Notes: a model not told the origin generated them from the sequence alone. A stretch of DNA of 24,140 nt from Dunaliella salina (GCA_002284615.2 MU069998.1:71287-95426), one strand, 5' to 3'; counted from the first letter of the stretch, positions 7,281-15,333 are shown. A program made the numbers and translations.

Positions 7281-7880
7281 ATCAGCAACTTTGAGAGTTA
7301 GAATAGCACTGGATTGGCTGGGCACCAAGTCTGTATCTTGGACAGTCATGTGTGGATTTTCAAGGTTTTTGGAGACGTGTTTTTTGTCAAATGGGAGGCG
7401 TTCCAGTTCATTGAAACCTGGCATGTGAGCATGCATGGGATTTAAGACAGGGTGGCTGCTGACATTCGTCAGCTTCCACTTTGTGGCTTCTTTCAAATCT
7501 CCTTTCAGGCCCTGTAGCCAGTCTTTGTTATGGTTGTTGAGATGAATTCGAGCTGCATTGTTCCAAACAGCAAAGATGTGAAGGTCCCAGGTATGCTGAG
7601 GTAGAGGTACCTCTCGGTTAGGGCAGGATTGAGGGGCACTGTAACCAAGCTTTTTGCAAGGTATGGCTCCAAGGTCGTAACAGAGGTGGGGGTGGGCAGT
7701 GACAAGTTTGGAGTAGGGGTTAATTATCATGTTCTTATTCCAAGCCGGAAGGAACATGAATGTTGCAGTGGCCTCTGTGTTGAGAATGGCAGAGTAGATG
7801 GCATGTTGCAAAGCTTGGGTCATGATTCCCTCGTCATAAATGGGATGGCAGACTGAGAAGCCTAAGAATTTGGATGACAA
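7278..7880 (-). pseudogene. B1 segment between RT and RNase H (methyltransferase-like?)
   Basis: Open for 200 codons. It contains FSVCHPIYDEGIMTQALQHA, then ATATFMFLPAWNK, PHLCYDLGAIP and TWDLHIFAVWNNAAR. It is nearly identical in B3 and partly present in B2. The spacing of a CHPIY motif, an AL.HAI helix, ATxTFMFLPAW and WDLxIF resembles adenine-methyltransferase-like (NPPY/PCIF1-like) domains that accompany RT in some algal elements. That link is from memory and weak; if correct, the catalytic Asn-Pro-Pro is degenerate (Cys-His-Pro). The frame ends at the TAG before the RNase H. The first few codons lie at the truncation point. Confidence 0.55.
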
Positions 7881-7979
7881 ACAAACTCACGTGCATGCAG
7901 AGGTCGGTCAGTTCAAAGAGCCTCTACTAACACACGATGCCTCTCAGAAGAAGCTTGTAGTGACGGACAGTCCGTGCAG

Positions 7980-8067
7980 GCTAGCCTTGTATTTTTTCAT
8001 GCTAGCTTGCACGGATGGGTCCGTGCACGCTAGCCTTGCATTCGTTCACGCTAGCCTTGCATTCGTG
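7980..8067. repeat. 21-bp GCTAGCCTTG repeats in the S2 head
   Basis: GCTAGCCTTG(T/C)ATT starts at 7980, 8029 and 8050, with a diverged GCTAGCTTGC at 8001. Adjacent starts differ by 21, 28 and 21 bp. The last unit runs straight into the tRNA-like T arm. Confidence 0.8.
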
Positions 8068-8080
8068 GTTCGATCCCACG
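8031..8080 (+). promoter_or_regulatory. tRNA-like T arm / candidate RNA polymerase III internal promoter
   Basis: CGTGG-TTCGATC-CCACG at 8064-8080 forms a perfect 5-bp T stem with a canonical 7-nt T loop. It contains GGTTCGATCCC, a near-consensus B box. An A-box-like TAGCCTTGCA begins at 8031, about 36 bp upstream, a usual spacing. The rest does not fold as a tRNA. It lies about 100 bp inside the 5' end of S2, as expected for a tRNA-derived SINE head. Confidence 0.5.
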
Positions 8081-8113
8081 AGTTGTCCCCATGCAGCAGC
8101 GGCGTGCAGCAGC

Positions 8114-8114
<1 letters not shown>

Positions 8115-8151
<37 letters not shown>
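8115..8151. repeat. (AGC)12 microsatellite
   Basis: Thirty-seven bases of uninterrupted AGC, preceded by interrupted AGC units from 8092. It lies inside S2, downstream of the tRNA-like arm. The poly-Ser, poly-Ala and poly-Leu open frames it creates are artefacts. Confidence 0.95.
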
Positions 8152-8152
<1 letters not shown>

Positions 8153-8625
8153 GGGTTGGCAGCGGAGTAACAGCGGCTCCATGCATTTAGGAGTCTTCTG
8201 GAGCTGGCTCACAACGCAGGCAGGGAACGCAAGTGCCAGGTGGCGGACATTGGCGCAGAAGTGGTCCCAGAAGTTGGCATGGTTGAGAAGGCTGGGCAGA
8301 GGTGGAGTGTCTCTCTTGGGTCTGCATAACTGTGTGCTCATCCTAGCTACCGTGCTCCTCTAGTGCAAGAGGGGGGCCCATGCCGAGATGTTGGATGGCT
8401 TTCTCTGAGACTTAAGGGTGGGTCTTGAGTTTGCTGGACAGGGCCTGCATGACAGGTCGTGTCGCAGGTCCCATGGTGGAGGCCAGCTTGCTGGTGTAGG
8501 CTCCTGTACCACCTCTTCCTCTTGGTCTGTGTGGTGTTGCCCTGTCATTCAGGCAGGTAACCCTTCCTTAATGCACGCGGCCAGACTTAAGTTCAAGCTT
8601 GGACAGTGTAGTCTTTTCTTTTCTT

Positions 8626-8653
8626 AAGCTTGTAGAGAGCTCTCTACAAGCTT
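8626..8653. repeat. Perfect 28-bp palindrome at the S2 insertion point
   Basis: AAGCTTGTAGAGAG (8626-8639) is followed with no spacer by its exact reverse complement (8640-8653). The first ten bases are also the right-hand target duplication of S2. The palindrome therefore existed before S2 inserted, and S2 landed in or beside its left arm. Confidence 0.95.
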
Positions 8654-9450
8654 CACCAAACCGGGGAGGGATGTGAGCGCCCCTCCGGCTGGCACTCAAA
8701 GGCCTCGCGCCTAGGCCCACACACACTGACCAGCCCAGCCATGCCTGCATCCCCTGCAGCTTGTACAATCATTGAACTCAAGCAGGAACAGGCCGTCTCA
8801 AAGGCAGACAAGGGGTCTTCCCTTGCAATGGCTTTTTCAAACTGAGCTTGCATCTCATTCTTCCCCACAAGCCCTTCCGCATAAACCTCAGCAAACTCAG
8901 GCCGCCACTTCATAGACAATCTGCTACTGCAGTCCCAAGGCTTACACATTCTCAGCTTGCATTCCCCAGTCTGCACCCTCCAAACTAGCCGCAGGCACCC
9001 AAAACGGCATGCTTAGAGGACAGTGGTCACTGATGACGCGATCCTCAGTGATGTGCACACAGTCAGCGACTCCAAAAACCTTGTCAGACATCAGAATATG
9101 GTCAGGTCTGCTCCCTTTAACACCCGCATCATGCCCCAAACAAGTGCGCTGCCCATCATCCCCACGCACCCTGCCCGTGCCCAGCACCAACTCACAAATG
9201 GTCGCAAGCCCCACCAACAGTCTGCCTGCGGAATTCACAACAGAAAACTCACATCTATGGGCGTGGTGAGGGCAGGGTGCGCCACCAGGAGACAACCATG
9301 AATGTCTGCGACCTCTCTCAGCCCGCCAATCCTGGCGTTGAACACAGCAGCACATGAGGGGAGACTTGGGTGACACGTGCAGCCTCGTCAAGAAGAGAAG
9401 AAAACTTCTGATCAGGGAACGTACCCATTTAGCAGAGCACAATTCAGATA
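8653..9450 (-). pseudogene. Family A-type LINE endonuclease and EN-RT linker (A6)
   Basis: Apurinic-type (APE) endonuclease of a LINE, which nicks target DNA to prime reverse transcription. Minus strand: LLDEAARVTQVSPHVLLC, a VFNARIGGLREV segment in another frame (GDFNAR motif with the Asp lost), NSAGRLLVGLATICELVLGT, then SRPDHIL and SDH, which are residues 111-117 and 138-140 of the frame starting at 9442. The conserved Ser-x-x-Asp and Ser-Asp-His are kept. A second frame (8976-8653) holds the linker RPEFAEVYAEGLVGKNEMQ. At least two frameshifts separate the parts. The RT is missing beyond the palindrome. It is also GC-richer than its neighbours. The family A assignment is inferred, because no single copy here joins this endonuclease to the RT. 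Confidence 0.75.
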
Positions 9451-9540
9451 AGGAAGACGCTTATGAATGTTTCAATGATGCAGCAATCAAGGTCAATGTT
9501 AGGGAAATAATGTTGGGACCAGCTCAGGCAACCTAGCAGA

Positions 9541-9811
9541 AGGAGAGGAAAGGGTTTACAAGGGTTTACAATGGGTGGCCTACTGCCTGAATTCTGGCTG
9601 GACGGCTGCTGGTGACATTTTCCCAACCATATCAAAAAATGAAATGAAACCAATTCTGGCAACAGACTTAAAAATCTGCAGAGTCTTGATTTAAATCAAG
9701 AATGAAAGCCAAGGATGGAATAAAGTCAGCGTTTGCAAGCCAGGCCAGAGCATGTAATAGTTGGAACTGGTCAATAAACGGTCCTTGTGCTTCCTATGCA
9801 GCTCATACACC
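9541..9811 (-). pseudogene. Family A LINE 3' end with TTGTAAACCC tail (A4)
   Basis: The minus strand from 9811 reads YELHRKHKDR (compare CDLRRKQKD in A3), then FQLLHALAWLANADFIPSLA and a stop near 9670. A 3' UTR follows and ends as two GGGTTTACAA units on the plus strand (about 9554-9573). The UTR matches 16241-16345 (GGTGGCCTAC, GGCTG...CAGCTG.TGGTG). The copy is cut at its upstream side by the TIR element. Its tail directly abuts the truncated 5' side of the A6 endonuclease. Confidence 0.75.
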
Positions 9812-10390
9812 CGTCGGAAAGTTTTGGTTTCTCTGATTTTAGGTCTGATTTGGTCTGAAGAGGGTCTGATTCAGAGGGTGCCCTTGATTGGCCTCTGAAT
9901 CAGAGAAAAGGTGGTCTGATTTAGAGGCTGCCGCTGTATAGCATCACGAAGAGCCTCTCATGATGGTCTGATTCAGAACCAAGCTGGTCTGATTCAGACT
10001 AACGTTAACTTGGCCCCATCTGCCTATTCACACAATGTCTGAAATGCCTCTGGATCAGTGTTCAACTTCTCAGAGTCAGACAAATTCATCAAAGTTCCCA
10101 TCTGCCTTGTGATGGACCCTCTGAAGGCGCCCTGAATCAGAGTAAGTCTGAACTGGACACCTTTCTTATCATGAGAAAAGAAGGAAAAAGCTCTGGAGGG
10201 GGTCTGGATGAGAGCTGAGCAGACCAGAAAGGCTTTGAAGAGGGTCTGAATCAGAGACATTGTGCAACTGAACAGTCAAAGATGGCTAAGGATCAGGGGT
10301 TCTGAATCAGAGGAAAAAGGGTCTGATTGGGATCTGGCTAGTAGTCTGAATCAGACACCTGTCTTGGTGGGAATCAGAAGAAAAGGGCTC

Positions 10391-10579
10391 TGAACAGGGT
10401 CTGAATCAGATACATTCAGTGACCCAGCAGTCCGGGATGGCCAGGGATCAAAAGGTCTGAATCAGAGCAAAAGGGTCTGAACAGGGTCTGGATCAGATAC
10501 ATTCAGTGACCCAGGAGTCCGGTATGGCCAGGGATCAAAAGGTATGAATCAGAGCAAAAGGGGTCTGAACAGGGTCTGA
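10391..10579. repeat. 87-bp tandem repeat within the TIR element
   Basis: TGAACAGGGTCTG starts at 10391, 10478 and 10565, each 87 bp apart. The first two units are almost identical, including GATACATTCAGTGACCCAG and ATGGCCAGGGATCAAAAGG. The third is partial. Nested inside are the TCTGAATCAGA motifs. Confidence 0.9.
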
Positions 10580-11028
10580 GTTTTTATCTGAATCGGACAC
10601 CTGCCTTGGATGGAATTAGACGAAAATGGCTCTGAAGAGGTCTGGATCAGAGTAACAATTGTCTGATTCAAACTTTGCCCCAACTGCCTTCTCACACAAT
10701 GTCTGAATCGCCTGTGAATCAGAATCCATTTTCTCAGAATCATTCCAACTCATCTAGATTCCCATATAAAGTTCGGATGAAGAACACCCATCTGTTTCAG
10801 AACCATCTTCTGAAGTGGCTCTGATTCAGAGGGTGCTAAGTCTGTGATGCAAAAGGTGTTTTGTTTTTGCACCTGCCACTGTTGATGGTGGGGAAACATG
10901 TTGCAAGGCCTTTTGCAGACAGTGCGGCTTGTCCCGCGCATGCACAGCCTATGAATGAGCTCATTATGTACAAGGTACATGTATACATACACATATGTAT
11001 TCATAATTGATACTTGTTGTCAGGAAAT

Positions 11029-11077
11029 TAGTTTGGTGGTGTCTTGTAGAGGAGCGCGAGGTGCATGGTTCGAATCT
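11029..11077 (+). promoter_or_regulatory. Possible tRNA-derived A and B boxes
   Basis: TAGTTTGGTGG (11029-11039) resembles an A box and GGTTCGAATCT (11067-11077) is a good B box, 38 bp apart. The T stem pairs poorly, so this is not a tRNA gene. It lies inside the TIR element and may be a captured tRNA or SINE fragment. Confidence 0.35.
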
Positions 11078-11330
11078 CGTCTTGCACTTTTCCTCACTCT
11101 CAAGAAGGGGGGTCTGATGAGGGTCTGAATCAGTGATGTCAGGCTAGGAATTAATGGATCTGGATCAGAGGGAAAAGGGTCTGATTGGGGTCTGAGTATT
11201 TGTCTGAATCAGACACCTCCTGCCTTACAGAGGTCAGAGCAGGTTCAGAGAAACAAAACTTTCCGACGCCCTCAATTCGATTAATTTAGATTACATCTGG
11301 ACTAGCCAACACGCTCTACAAACTCTGGAA

Positions 11331-11711
11331 GTGCTTGGTTACTACTACTCTCTAAAAAATGCAGAAGCACACTCCCTCCTAAGCTCCACACAAGCTGGTT
11401 TTTGGAATCAAAAAGGCACCATTCACCAAAATGTCATCATGGGGCTCAAAGATGCCAAAACTTGTGGAAAAGATAATTATGCCCTCGTTGCAGGTTTCAC
11501 CTCAGCCTTCAACACCACTGACCACAACAGGATGCTCGGGAGAATGTATGATTTGGGCTTCCCCACTGATGCCAATGACACCGTCATAAATCTGTTTGAA
11601 AATGCCACAACTCAAGTAAAATTGCCCTCAGGAGCTAGCACTAAACAAATTCATGTTGAGAGAGGTACAATTCAAGGTGATACACTCTCACCTTGTCTTT
11701 TCCTTCTCTAA
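11331..11711 (+). pseudogene. B4 reverse transcriptase, fingers and palm motifs A-B
   Basis: QAGFWNQKGTIHQNVIMGLK (RT fingers), then motif A at residues 55-64, GFTSAFNTTD, and motif B at residues 111-124, RGTIQGDTLSPCLF. In active enzymes of this type motif A begins with a metal-binding Asp (DFTSAF). Here that position is Gly, so the copy is catalytically dead even before its frameshifts. The 126-codon frame ends just after motif B, where a C-run (11720-11727) and nearby changes shift the frame. Confidence 0.85.
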
Positions 11712-11986
11712 ATGGAGCCCCCCCCGCGTTGGCTGCATGTTGGGGGGCGGAGCTAAAACATGGATGTGTCCCAGACCAAAACACCATCGACAACCACCTT
11801 GCAAATAACCTTAGCAGCGCTGCCTTTGCAGATGACCTCCTCTGTCCAACTAGCACCATACAAGACCTGAAAGTACAAGCCAGTATACTCACCCTCTACT
11901 CTGACTGGGCTGCACTCTTTATTCCGGCAGCAAGTCTAAAGCTACCGGCGTTCTACACAGCCATTCCAGAGACCACAATAGAGTGA
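11693..11986 (+). pseudogene. B4 reverse transcriptase, palm motif C
   Basis: In a different frame from motifs A-B. NTIDNHLANNLSSAAFADDL gives motif C, FADD at residues 45-48, with both catalytic aspartates intact. QASILTLYSDWAALFIPA follows, the usual motif D region. The first 20 or so residues overlap the motif B end in the wrong frame and are not real protein. The frame is lost near SLKLPAF. Confidence 0.8.
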
Positions 11987-12074
11987 CTCCTTCTCAAGCT
12001 CTCCATTGAAGGCTCCAGGGGAAAATAGAAATCCAAGGACAGAAGGGCCCAGTTCCTCGCATCAAGTGAGCTTT

Positions 12075-12561
12075 TCCTCTATCTGGGAATTCAAATGACA
12101 ATGGACCAGAACTGGAAGCACCAGATTCAGCGTGTGACTAACCTCAAAATAAGCTAGGTCATCTTGACGTACCCTATGCATCCCCAAGCCAAGTGCTAAA
12201 CATTGCCAACACTGCCATTATCCCTAGGCTTGCGTAGTCTTTTGCAAGTATTCCGTGCACCCCTACTGTTCTTATTATCTGGGACACCATGATAGACAGA
12301 GTGGTCACACACAAACACAAACTCTGGAAAAGCACAGCTGCAGTAATAATCCGCGAAGATCCTGATAATTTTGGACTAGGGCGTACTTCAATCTGTGTAA
12401 AATACCACAGACGCCAGGCTTTTGCTCTCTCTTGCAGCCTTGAGGACCCCTCAGTAAGACACCGCACAATTAGCCTCAACCTCCTAACTAAGCAAATAAA
12501 AACCTTAATACTTTATCTGAAACATAACTCACCAAATGAGAAGGAACAAACCTGCACATAA
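12075..12561 (+). pseudogene. B4 RT thumb and downstream segment
   Basis: ELFLYLGIQMTMDQNWKHQI (12068-12130) is the FLYLG region that follows motif D in LINE RTs. After stops, 12289-12561 is open for 90 codons with MIDRVVTHKHKLWKSTAAV, EDPDNFGLGRTSI and HRTISLNLLTKQI. This corresponds to the thumb of Dualen/RandI proteins by position and by the GLGxTS motif. Short repeats occur downstream at 12897-12935 (three 13-bp CCTTGC(T/G)CCACAA units). Confidence 0.6.
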
Positions 12562-13516
12562 ATTGTCAGCTGAACTATAACATACGCGCCCGCCAGCTGA
12601 CTAGCGTGCATTCCAGCAAGCTCCATCTCATGAAAAATGGCTCAAGTGTGTTCAAGGAGGAACTAGAGCACATTTGTGCAGCCCTCACCTTGCACAAACC
12701 ACCTCCTCACGACCTCCCTACTCTCACCACCTGCATCATGCAACCTCTGCTGAATATATGAATCATTGGGCTACATGAGCTTACATCTCGTTGCAAGACT
12801 CATGTCACCTCAGTTTCTTAACTTCAGGCTTGACACCCCAAGGTGAACAACAAATGTAAAATTGCACTTGACAGGCTGGCAGCTCTTGTGTGACAGCCTT
12901 GCTCCACAACCTTGCTCCACAACCTTGCGCCACAACAAGAACTGAACACATCCTTAATCCAAAAGATCATTGCCTACAAAAACACTGAAGCAAATACCCT
13001 CCCAGTTTACTGCAGTATCAACAACACTCATGTGAGCGGCCTTATCAACACCAGCATGAGTGGGGAACAGCCTCCTCACACCCAGTTTTTCCAACGAGCA
13101 AAACCAGCTTCATCCCCCCCACTCAAGCGGTGCCACCGCCACAGCCTCGTTCCACATCTTCCTACATTCATTAACACACCGGACTTTCTGCACCCATTAA
13201 CACACCGGACGCCGCCTCAGACGTGCAGTCAACCACCCTACACTCATTAATTGTCCTGGAAGACAACAAGTTTATAATGTAATGGATATGCAATCACTCA
13301 AGGAGCCACTCGGCAAAATAACTTGCTCCAATGCTACATTCAGCATCACTCCCACATAAACAATCCACCCCTCTGCAGACAGACTCACTACAAGTCTGGA
13401 TACTCTGGCTCCTGCCGTACAAGATGCTACTGCAGAAGGTCCTCCCAGCAAATGCACACGCTCAACATTGAGGAACACCTCTTCTTCCATGTCCCAATTC
13501 AGCCAGGCTAGCCCAA
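12562..13516 (+). pseudogene. B4 middle part, unresolved
   Basis: It lies between the RT thumb and the C-terminal domain of B4. A 112-codon frame (12912-13250) is Pro, Thr and His rich with no recognised domain. The position suggests decayed LINE coding or linker sequence. RNase H motifs (TDGS, AEL, HxGxxGNxxAD) were looked for and not seen. TTAACACACCGGAC is duplicated at 13171 and 13197. 13272-13511 has open frames on both strands and no convincing motif. Confidence 0.4.
12897..12935. repeat. Three tandem 13-bp units
   Basis: CCTTGCTCCACAA at 12897-12909 and 12910-12922, then CCTTGCGCCACAA at 12923-12935. It is a local expansion within B4. Confidence 0.9.
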
Positions 13517-14320
13517 ATGATAGCAGTTCACATGCTTGTCCGAGCACTGCTCACCATATCCCTACACAAGCCGAACCCCCAAGCACTAACTAACCACCAA
13601 CATCAAACAGATGATTGTCTCAACCCTCAGACACAAACCCTTACTCCGCACAGCCTAGATACTCAAAAGACAGACCCAAGAAGAAGAGGCAACAAATGCT
13701 CCATAGATAGAGAGATCATTTCCCCAGCCATCCACTCTCTAAGCTCCCTTTCCCAAGGCCCAAAAGTCTGGAATTATAGGGAAGACACACCTGTGAAACT
13801 TGCTGAAGAGACTACTGCTAGCCATGCCATCAGTTCTATCTTCTATCATGATTTAGATATCACTTACATAGATGATTGGAGAACTTATGCGGAGAACAAG
13901 AAAGAACAATCAAGCTCCCTTGCCCACCTCTAAGTGCAATATCACATCCATTACGCACCTATGACTGTTGAAAAATGGGCCCTGCCACTATTCAAACAAG
14001 CCGACCTTGTGCCTGCAGGTGTCTCACCCGCTGCTCGCACTGATGCTGAGTGTGCATGCTGCCAAGATCCTTCCAATATCCCTCCTCATGACAGGGACAT
14101 CCACCTTTTTGAACTTCAATTCTGTACCAACACAAACCCCTCCATCACTCCAGAACGTGCAGTGACCCAACATTCTCATACCATGACTAGGCTTAAAAAC
14201 CGCAGCTCAAGAAATCCAAACAGGGATAATAATGAGTCACTTTATTACAAGTGACTTTGCACGTTGTCTTAATTGGTGTGGCTGGCACCGTTTACAATGA
14301 TTATACAATCACACCTCTCA
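13517..14320 (+). pseudogene. B4 C-terminal endonuclease-like domain (RTDA...HLFELQF)
   Basis: One frame runs 13517-14254 with a single TAA at 13931. It holds ARTDAECACCQ, then HDRDIHLFELQFCTNTNPSI, aligning with RHVHLIEIKFCEDTRPEHQL of B3. In a restriction-like endonuclease the pattern is P-D ... E-x-K; here it reads T-D ... E-L-Q, so both motifs are altered. A frame change leads to LHVVLIGVAGTVYNDYTITP (14256-14315), which matches VHPILLGVGGTIYTEHTL. The S element S3 then interrupts it. The distance from B1-B3 shows that B4 belongs to another subfamily. Confidence 0.7.
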
Positions 14321-14433
14321 TGAAAAGAAAAAGAAAAAGAAAAAGAAAAAGCCTTCGCAAGCCAAAGGCTGCGTGCATTAAGGGAAGAACCCCTAACAAA
14401 AGTTAGAGGCCTCACCGGGGGGCCTCTTATGAA
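14314..14433 (-). mobile_element. Short S-family element S3 inserted in B4, 11-bp duplication
   Basis: CCTCTCATGAA (14314-14324) and CCTCTTATGAA (14423-14433) flank a 98-bp insert. Read on the minus strand, it starts CCCCGGTGAGGCCTC, passes TTCCCTTAATGCACGC, and ends in (TTTTTC)n. The B4 reading TVYNDYTITPL before it continues as NLGLTKQKAKSLASKL after it, at the right place relative to B1-B3. This proves that it is an insertion. A stem CCTCTAAC-TTTT-GTTAGGGG and a second GCCTT...AAGGC stem lie inside. The copy at 15334-15427 is its closest relative here. Confidence 0.82.
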
Positions 14434-14510
14434 TCTTGGCCTTACTAAACAAAAAGCCAAATCGCTAGCATCCAAACTTAGGGACTTAGGGACCAAAAAT
14501 TAAGCACTAT

Positions 14511-15100
14511 CATTAATATAAAAAAACGCACTTTGTTTACAGGGAGCTTCTGGGAGGGGGTTTGCCGGGCGCGCAGCGGCGGACGACGGGAGGAGGAGAG
14601 TCCCAGAGGGGGTCAGCTGGCCAACTTTGCCAAAAATGCTCATTCCCAACTTTCTTTTCCAAATCTAACCATGCTAACCACTTTCATTTTATAAATATAT
14701 TAAGTTCACCAAAAAATCATGAAAATCAGAAGACCCCAGATCACTCTCCTGGCCAAAGATCACCCTCAAATGGCCCACAACTCCACCCTAGGACCATTTT
14801 TTGCTCCAAGAAATTTGTATTTATAACTCTTATATTATCCTGCATATCAAAAATTTTGGAAAGAAGCAGGTCAAAAAATGACCTTTTTGGCACCCCCTGT
14901 GCTGCAAGCCAAAGGGAAATGGCTGAAATCCTGTATCTCGCCAACCACTGGGTCTTTTCACCCCATTTTTTTGGAAATGATATTGTTTTGGTACAAGGAC
15001 TCCAAATCACTAAAAATCACCCAATTTGGTCCAGTGGGTGATCTGGAATGGAGATTTGGTGGTGAAAACTAGGGTTCACGCCGCGGCTGATTAGCCTCGT
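14511..15100. other. Unassigned AT-rich island with imperfect inverted repeats
   Basis: A short GC-rich patch (14550-14620) is followed by about 450 bases of AT-rich DNA unlike its neighbours. TTCACCAAAAAATC and CCAGATCACTCTCCTGG at 14705-14752 recur inverted at about 15030-15072 (reverse complement TTCACCACCAAATC and CCAGATCACCCACTGG). AGGTCA-AAAAA-TGACCT forms a small stem at 14868-14884. A 159-codon plus-strand frame (14562-15041) has no recognised domain. This could be a foldback or other non-autonomous element; I cannot name it. Confidence 0.45.
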
Positions 15101-15165
15101 GTCCCGTGACTGGGTAGAAATATACTATAGAGGTTGCCAGGTTTTAATGTACCCAGTCACGGGAC
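15101..15165. repeat. Perfect 16-bp inverted repeat (strong hairpin)
   Basis: GTCCCGTGACTGGGTA at 15101-15116 and its exact reverse complement at 15150-15165, with a 33-nt AT-rich loop. It could be a tiny foldback element, the end of the AT-rich island, or a transcript 3' hairpin. No flanking duplication is evident. Confidence 0.9.
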
Positions 15166-15333
15166 GCCTACACAAGGAGCATCCAAAAAACAACTGATTT
15201 CAGGCCTCAGCTGACCTCCTCTGGGAGAGTCCAGGTGTCCAGAGGCATGGCGAGCAACCATCCAGATCCCCATTAGATCTGTTTCTGGCTCTCTCCTAGG
15301 CTAGCTGTGTCTAGTGTAAGTTCTGAGGGCTTT

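Larger units (their letters stand above)
4859..7877 (-). mobile_element. Family B (Dualen/RandI-like) LINE, copy B1, interrupted by A2
   Basis: The minus-strand copy runs from a 5' truncation at about 7877, where it diverges from B3 after TTTGGATGA, to a 3' end around 4859. The 3' end shares GAGAAACTCTCCCTACATCA and the RAGCC/CCCTCCACCA block with B2 and B3. Domain order is methyltransferase-like segment, RNase H, CCHC knuckle, then the HLIEIK-type C-terminal domain. Excluding A2 (5074-5791), about 2.3 kb is preserved. The usual (AAAAG)n tail seen in B2 and B3 is absent, and no target duplication is convincing. Stops and frameshifts make it inactive. Confidence 0.85.
7951..8635 (+). mobile_element. 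S-family element S2 with 10-bp target duplication
   Basis: AAGCTTGTAG occurs at 7951-7960 and at 8626-8635. The enclosed 665 bp (7961-8625) starts TGACGGACAGTCCGTGCAGG and ends in the pyrimidine tail GTAGTCTTTTCTTTTCTT. The 5' part has hairpins (ACGGAC-A-GTCCGT at 7963-7975; TGCACGGA/TCCGTGCA at 8008-8027), a tRNA-like T arm, and an AGC microsatellite. The 3' half from about 8255 is homologous to 15810-16140 (shared CAAGAGGGGGGCCCATGC and TTGCTGGACAGGGCCT). It codes for nothing recognisable; the open frames are repeat-derived. It is best read as a SINE-like non-autonomous element moved by a LINE with a matching tail. Confidence 0.75.
9812..11268. mobile_element. TIR element of 1.46 kb packed with TCTGAWTCAGA
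   Basis: Left end CGTCGGAAAGTTTTGGTTTC then TCTGA (9812-9836). The right end (11245-11268) is its reverse complement apart from one missing G. The interior holds at least 11 exact copies of TCTGA(A/T)TCAGA, plus many near copies. It also contains an 87-bp tandem repeat and a diverged block of about 85 bp repeated at 10018 and 10683. No transposase-like frame is visible, so it is non-autonomous if it is a DNA transposon. Flanking target duplications are not clear (only CC on both sides). It separates A4 (minus) from B4 (plus). Confidence 0.7.
11270..14510 (+). mobile_element. Diverged Dualen/RandI-like LINE, copy B4
   Basis: Plus-strand remnants occur in LINE order. RT motifs A and B are at 11331-11711, RT motif C at 11693-11986, and the thumb at about 12075-12561. 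An unresolved middle part spans 12562-13516, and the HLFELQF domain with GVAGTVYNDYTITPL spans 13517-14315. The last domain resumes as NLGLTKQKAKSLASKLRDLG after an inserted S element and ends near 14508. I could not identify the RNase H in the middle part. The 5' end is cut at the TIR element. All frames are broken. Confidence 0.75.

Noticed and set aside
6714..7301. Plus-strand open frames opposite family B copies (also 20477-21095 and 22764-23057)
   Set aside because: The minus-strand reading carries RNase H motifs. The plus-strand frames are antisense shadows that recur in each copy for that reason.
4850..7898. GTGCATGC as the target duplication of B1 (4850-4857 and 7891-7898)
   Set aside because: TGCATGC words are common in the adjoining array and the right copy is 13 bp away from the truncation point.
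8051..8363. Poly-Ser, poly-Ala and poly-Leu proteins across the AGC repeat
   Set aside because: These are three frames of one microsatellite inside a SINE-like element.
11029..11100. A functional tRNA gene
   Set aside because: A and B boxes are present, but the T stem does not pair and no acceptor or anticodon arm could be drawn.
9812..11268. CRISPR array in the TCTGAATCAGA region
   Set aside because: Repeats are short, unevenly spaced and on both strands, in a eukaryotic context with no cas genes.
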